DNA of 22,685 bases, from positions 1 to 22,685 of the IMG/VR virus record IMGVR_UViG_3300033149_001462; one strand, given 5' to 3'. This document shows, piece by piece, positions 18,616 through 22,685 of this stretch. Source of the DNA: a virus. Within the stretch, counting starts at the first letter, position 1. Every line of letters starts with the position of its first letter. The position numbers and the translations under genes are program-made. Below the pieces are notes generated by a model that was given only the letters and a program-made list of their open reading frames with translations, had not been told where the DNA came from and ran no database searches.

Positions 18616-21018
18616 ATGAAAGCCTTGACAAAAGCATTAACGTTCATCTCGGTGGTTCTATTCTCTATCATCTCTTTCACCAGTCCCGCAAATGCTACCT
18701 ATCTCCGTGACCTAGTAATGACCGGTACAGATGGTCCTTGGACTGATGTTCGTTCTTATAGCTCAATCTCCGATGCAATAACTGCAATAGGATCTAGTAA
18801 ACAAACCTTACTAATCCCAACTGAGGTCAATTGCACTGATTTGACAATACCTTCTAATGTAGCTCTCAAATTCATTAAAAATGGTGCTATCAACAACTCA
18901 GGCCAACTCACAATTCAAACAAAAGACATCATCGCTGACAGCCATCAAATATTCACTGGCTCTGGTGACATAGACTTCGCTGACACTACTGAGGTAAAAG
19001 CTTCTTGGTTCGGCTCTCTAGATGACGCAATATCTCTAACAAATGACGACGGAGTACGTCTCATAATAGACGATCAATACACTCTCAGTTCATCCCAAAC
19101 ACTTGGAACCGAAGTAATTCTCATCTTTCCATCTCCAGATTCTGCAATCTCAACTAATGCCGGTGCTACTCTGTCAAACATCTCGAATATTGAAGCTGGA
19201 AAACACGTCATCTTAACTGGCGACGGAGACTTCGATTTTGTCGAAGGTTCAACTGTCCGCTCTTCATGGTTCACTTCCCTTCGCAGAGGTCTTGCCTACA
19301 TAGACGACGATAATGTAAACTTAACAATGCTAGTCGATGGTAATACTGACATTGATTCTGACGCTACCACTGATGAGTATATCAATCTAAAAGTCGAAAA
19401 AGGCAACCCAATCAACATCTCTGCTGGTGTCACCCTCACCATAGGAGGCCCTTTTGAAGCGGAGCTTTATAAAGTATTTGATGGAGGTGGGAATGTAAGT
19501 TTTGGAAGTGGGGCTGTTACTGAGGTCTATCCTGAGTGGTGGGGAGCTGTAGGTGATGGAAGCACTGATGATACTGATGCTCTACAGAAGGCAGGAGCTA
19601 CTTATTTTCCCGTATCTCTTCGAGCTAACAGTAGATATAAGATTTCAGGGGAGGTTACTGGCTTTTGTTTTATAGGTAAATCTCCAGGTATTCAGACTGA
19701 TGGTGGGACTGGAACTCCAGAAACTACAATCTATATTACCTCTGGAGGAAGTGTTGTAGTAGACAAGAGACATGGAAGAGTGAGCGGGGTAGCTTTTTAT
19801 ACAGATGTAGATGATACAGTGTGCCTCCAGCTTAAAAACAAAGCTGCTCATGTATCAAATGTAAGATTTTGGTGTGATCCTTCTCTTGTAAGCGGGAATG
19901 TGGGTATAAAGGTTGACACCTCCTCTATCTCCTGCCCAAATATCAAAATAGATCATGTAGTAACCTATGGAATAGATTATCCTATATACCTGACTGGGTC
20001 TAACCACGCTAATGCCTTGCACATAGCTCACGCTAACTTTAGTAATGCAGTCAGTATAATAAAGTCAGATATGACGGGTCTCTGTGCAGGAGGAAGTATT
20101 ATTGATGTCTATTTTGAAAATGCTACTAATGCATTGGAGATAGATGGAGCTTCTTTTAAATACAATTATATCCAAGGCTACTTAGATACAATTACAAATT
20201 TCATCTATAATACTTCCGCTACTGATAAACTGAATTTGGACATATCGTTGATTGGAACTCCTACTAATTGGCTGAATCCTTCATCTACCAAGGGTTTTAT
20301 ATTTAATGGTCAGGCTATTCATACAACTGGTGCTGACTATTATGTTTTGGGTATAAATGGAACGGTTTTGAAACCTCGAATTGATGGTATTGATCACGGC
20401 GTTCTGAAACTTCATACTACTCCCATTACTGCTGATGATTCACCTTACACTCTTCAATACACCTATAAACCTTCTGTAATAGTAGATGCCTCTGGAGGAG
20501 ATGTAACCGTCAATCTTCCAACTCCGTCTGCGTATGTAGACGAGTCAGGTTGGTACAATGAACATTGGGGAGGGTTAATAGTCTCCATCATGAAGATTGA
20601 TACTTCCTCAAATGCTGTTATTCTTGATGCTGGTTCTAAGATGATTGGTAATGCAAGTACCTACCGTTTGACAAGTCCCTACAGTTATGTTCTACTACAG
20701 CTTGACAGAAATCGGAATTGGAGAATTATGTCATCATCTGGTAGAGACATGGTCGTCTTTGACGATGGTGATACTACTCCATCAGTTGCTAACGGAGTGC
20801 AAGTAGCGAAAACGGCTAACTCTGCTGCTACAAGCATTACGACGTTTGATGATGGGCTGAGTGGACAAAAAATAACAGTAATTTTTGGGGATTCTAATAC
20901 AACTATAGTTCACGGTTCAGGAATATATTTAAGAGGAGGAGCAGATGTTACTCCTTCTGCTAATACTACAATGAGTTTTATTTACGACGGAACTAATTGG
21001 TATGAGGTGGCTGGTTAG
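18616..21018 (+). CDS. Secreted beta-helix/pectate-lyase-fold protein (depolymerase-like tailspike)
   Basis: An 800-residue protein. Residues 1-27 look like a Sec signal peptide (basic start, hydrophobic core, ANA cleavage). From about 45 to 310 there are three repeats of about 90 residues, each ending in F-x-G-x-G-x-x-x-F ... V-x-x-S/E-W-F/W: near 113-132, 201-219 and 288-309. The third leads into YPEWWGAVGDGSTDDTDALQ (305-324), the start of a pectate-lyase_3-type right-handed beta-helix, as in phage capsular depolymerases. A C-terminal beta region (FDDGDTTP... to GTNWYEVAG) looks like a chaperone or binding module. Composition changes near 19440 (residue 276): codons before it favour AAC, ATC and CTC, after it AAT, GGA and TCT, so the C-terminal part was probably acquired by recombination. 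GGAGG stands 6 bases before the ATG. A signal peptide is unusual for a tailspike. Confidence 0.75.
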   Translation: MKALTKALTFISVVLFSIISFTSPANATYLRDLVMTGTDGPWTDVRSYSSISDAITAIGSSKQTLLIPTEVNCTDLTIPSNVALKFIKNGAINNSGQLTIQTKDIIADSHQIFTGSGDIDFADTTEVKASWFGSLDDAISLTNDDGVRLIIDDQYTLSSSQTLGTEVILIFPSPDSAISTNAGATLSNISNIEAGKHVILTGDGDFDFVEGSTVRSSWFTSLRRGLAYIDDDNVNLTMLVDGNTDIDSDATTDEYINLKVEKGNPINISAGVTLTIGGPFEAELYKVFDGGGNVSFGSGAVTEVYPEWWGAVGDGSTDDTDALQKAGATYFPVSLRANSRYKISGEVTGFCFIGKSPGIQTDGGTGTPETTIYITSGGSVVVDKRHGRVSGVAFYTDVDDTVCLQLKNKAAHVSNVRFWCDPSLVSGNVGIKVDTSSISCPNIKIDHVVTYGIDYPIYLTGSNHANALHIAHANFSNAVSIIKSDMTGLCAGGSIIDVYFENATNALEIDGASFKYNYIQGYLDTITNFIYNTSATDKLNLDISLIGTPTNWLNPSSTKGFIFNGQAIHTTGADYYVLGINGTVLKPRIDGIDHGVLKLHTTPITADDSPYTLQYTYKPSVIVDASGGDVTVNLPTPSAYVDESGWYNEHWGGLIVSIMKIDTSSNAVILDAGSKMIGNASTYRLTSPYSYVLLQLDRNRNWRIMSSSGRDMVVFDDGDTTPSVANGVQVAKTANSAATSITTFDDGLSGQKITVIFGDSNTTIVHGSGIYLRGGADVTPSANTTMSFIYDGTNWYEVAG

Positions 21019-21080
21019 AATGGACAAAGAAGTTTCCCAAAAGTGAAGTGTCTTGAAAACGGAAGGGCTAAGGTATTATT

Positions 21081-22610
21081 ATGGATAAAGTATCTAATAT
21101 ATTGTCTCTTTGTGCCGTGAGCACTCGTATGGTTGCAAAAACTTTGTTTCCAGAACGTTTTTACGCTCCATTCGCCGAGAACGTTCACGGAAAGATCTTC
21201 GACTTGATAGATGGTCCTGCAAACAAGGTTGCAATTGCAGCACCTCGAGGTTGGGGCAAGACAAGTATTGTCGCTCTTGCATTTATGGCTAGGTACATCT
21301 TGTTCAGACTAACCAGTTTCATCGTCTACATTAACAAAAGTCATGATGCTGCATCTCTGCAGACCGAGAATTTGCGTCGTGAACTTGTAACCAACAAAGT
21401 AATAAGGGCCTTCTTTGGCGAAGTAAAGCCAAAACACGTCTCAGGTGAGTTCGAAGAGGTGTTTAGCAAAAAAGCCTGGGTTGCTTACGACACTCTTGTT
21501 TGGCCTCGTGGTGCTGGACAGCAAGTTCGGGGTGTTCTCTATAAGAATGATCGTCCTGGATTGATTGTAATAGATGATCTCGAAGACCCTGAGAAAATCG
21601 AAAACGATGACATAAGGAAAGGTTGGCACACTTGGCTTTATGCTGACGTAATAAAAGCGGTTCCTCGTCTGCACAAGAATTGGAAGATCGTATACATTGA
21701 TACCTTAAAACACGAGGATTCTGTGCTTCAAAAGTTACTTGATTCGGAAGAATGGGAAAGTGTGCGCCTTGAAGCTTGTGATGACGACTTCAACCCAACA
21801 GCTCCAGAATTCATGTCTAAAGAGGACATAGAAGAAGAATGGCAACACCATGTTGAGGCAGGTCAGACTGATGTGTTTTTCAGGGAGTTACGAAACCTGC
21901 CAATTTCAACTAAAGATTCATCTTTTCAACAAGACTATTTTAAATACTATAACTTACCACCTGGACGAAGTCCAAGAGAGAATGACTTATCATTAACCGA
22001 TGTAGAGGTTCAACAAAGCAACAACATTGAAACAGTTGTTCTAATGGACCCTGCGAAGACTGTCAAGATCCACTCTGCCGAGACAGCTATCATCGGCATA
22101 GGCATTGATCTTAACAGCGCACGACTCTACATCCGTGATGCTATCAGTGAAAAGATGTATCCCGACGAGATTTACGATGCTCTCTTCGGAATGGCTCAGA
22201 TGTTAGGTGCAAAAGTTCTAGGGATTGAAGAAACTTCACTCAACGAGTTCATAAAACAACCTATAAAAAACGAAATGTTCCGCCGAGGTTCTTTCTTCGA
22301 GATTGTCTGGTTAAAAGCAAGAGGTGGAATGAAGAAAGAAATGCGAATTAAGGAACTTGTCCCTTATTATCGAGGTGGCTATGTTTATCACAATGCTTCA
22401 TGTGCAACTATCAAGAAACTAGAACAACAACTCTTAATGTTTCCAAGATCACGTCTCTGGGACCTGATGGACTGCTTAGCTTATGTTATCGAAATGCTCG
22501 AATATGGAGAACGTTACTTCAGCCCTGGCACTAACGACGATGATCCAGAACTCGAATACAGCGAAATAACTTATGAACGACCTCTAGAAGGTTGGAGGAT
22601 TATGCAATGA
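21081..22610 (+). CDS. terL: Terminase large subunit
   Basis: A 509-residue packaging motor with an N-terminal ATPase and a C-terminal RNase H-like nuclease. Walker A is APRGWGKT (54-61) and Walker B LIVIDD (161-166) with the following Glu168. A coupling-type segment VYIDTL (204-209) follows. Nuclease acidic residues are D323 in VVLMDPAKT, E383/E384 in LGIEETS and D461/D464 in RLWDLMDCLAYV. It packages DNA into the prohead together with TerS. The start has a purine-rich AAGG-type site rather than a strong AGGAGG. The segment 21019-21080 before it holds no gene. Its stop overlaps the next start by 4 bp. Confidence 0.93.
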   Translation: MDKVSNILSLCAVSTRMVAKTLFPERFYAPFAENVHGKIFDLIDGPANKVAIAAPRGWGKTSIVALAFMARYILFRLTSFIVYINKSHDAASLQTENLRRELVTNKVIRAFFGEVKPKHVSGEFEEVFSKKAWVAYDTLVWPRGAGQQVRGVLYKNDRPGLIVIDDLEDPEKIENDDIRKGWHTWLYADVIKAVPRLHKNWKIVYIDTLKHEDSVLQKLLDSEEWESVRLEACDDDFNPTAPEFMSKEDIEEEWQHHVEAGQTDVFFRELRNLPISTKDSSFQQDYFKYYNLPPGRSPRENDLSLTDVEVQQSNNIETVVLMDPAKTVKIHSAETAIIGIGIDLNSARLYIRDAISEKMYPDEIYDALFGMAQMLGAKVLGIEETSLNEFIKQPIKNEMFRRGSFFEIVWLKARGGMKKEMRIKELVPYYRGGYVYHNASCATIKKLEQQLLMFPRSRLWDLMDCLAYVIEMLEYGERYFSPGTNDDDPELEYSEITYERPLEGWRIMQ

Positions 22611-22685
22611 ACGACTTTAATTCTCGCCTTTGTGACGAGCGTCACGAGCGTATAGATAAACGACTCGAACTGTTGGAGGCTACAG
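22607..22685 (+). CDS. Partial coiled-coil phage protein
   Basis: A frame starting at 22607, in an ATGA overlap with TerL, and open to the right edge (26 residues). It begins MNDFNSRLCDERHERIDKRL, a charged helix with the C-x-E-R-H-x-x-I-D-x-R-L pattern of small coiled-coil or XhlA-like phage proteins. GGAGG lies about 12 bases upstream. The portal gene would be expected further on. Confidence 0.65.
   Translation, partial: MNDFNSRLCDERHERIDKRLELLEAT

Overview
The window is a stretch of a tailed double-stranded DNA bacteriophage (or prophage/phage-plasmid) genome of moderate, fairly AT-rich composition. The evidence is a rightward packaging and lysis block (small and large terminase subunits, 3TM-type holin, M15 peptidase) opposite a long leftward block of tightly packed, overlapping small genes for nucleotide metabolism, recombination and regulation. 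Almost every gene has a strong AGGAGG-type ribosome binding site and the promoters are sigma70-like, so the host is a bacterium. The host group cannot be named from the sequence. No integrase, DNA polymerase, helicase, tRNA or CRISPR array is visible here.

Layout. 1-14824 is transcribed leftward (minus strand). From the divergence toward the left end it holds two unrecognised helical proteins (14824-13728), a promoter with a ribbon-helix-helix-like protein directly below it (13491-13237), a run of small zinc-binding and HTH proteins (13056-9770), a second strong promoter at 9713-9741, an ATP-dependent DNA ligase (8695), a HIRAN protein (7697), several zinc-binding proteins (7370-6145), a Cas4/RecB-like nuclease (6006), a stand-alone TSCPD protein of ribonucleotide-reductase type (5018), a RecA-like ATPase (4466), a DUF669-like candidate ssDNA-binding protein (3004), dCMP deaminase (2027) and a UDP-sulfoquinovose synthase homologue (1328). 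14825-16245 is a non-coding control region interrupted by one small monocistronic gene (15517-15846) with its own promoter and terminator. It holds a dyad-symmetric cluster of GTAAC/GTTAC repeats around an AT-rich core, a plausible replication origin. 16179-16207 is a strong rightward promoter feeding TerS, M15 peptidase, holin, a GalNAc-transferase-like GT2 glycosyltransferase, a secreted beta-helix/pectate-lyase-fold protein and TerL.

The most striking feature is a dispersed 25-bp palindrome, AGWYYGTTYR-N5-YRAACRRWCT, present ten times from 99 to 18600. It usually lies between a stop codon and the ribosome binding site of the next gene, in two cases inside a reading frame, often about 2.2-2.5 kb apart. 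It looks like a phage-wide operator, stoperator or centromere-like site. Two paralogous HTH plus NrdR-like zinc-ribbon proteins and a ribbon-helix-helix-like protein are encoded nearby and are candidate regulators.

Together the leftward genes would adjust the nucleotide pool, recombine and ligate DNA and regulate expression. The rightward genes package DNA, lyse the cell and modify or degrade surface glycans. The sulfoquinovose synthase, the glycosyltransferase and the secreted beta-helix protein all point to manipulation of surface sugars or sulfolipids.
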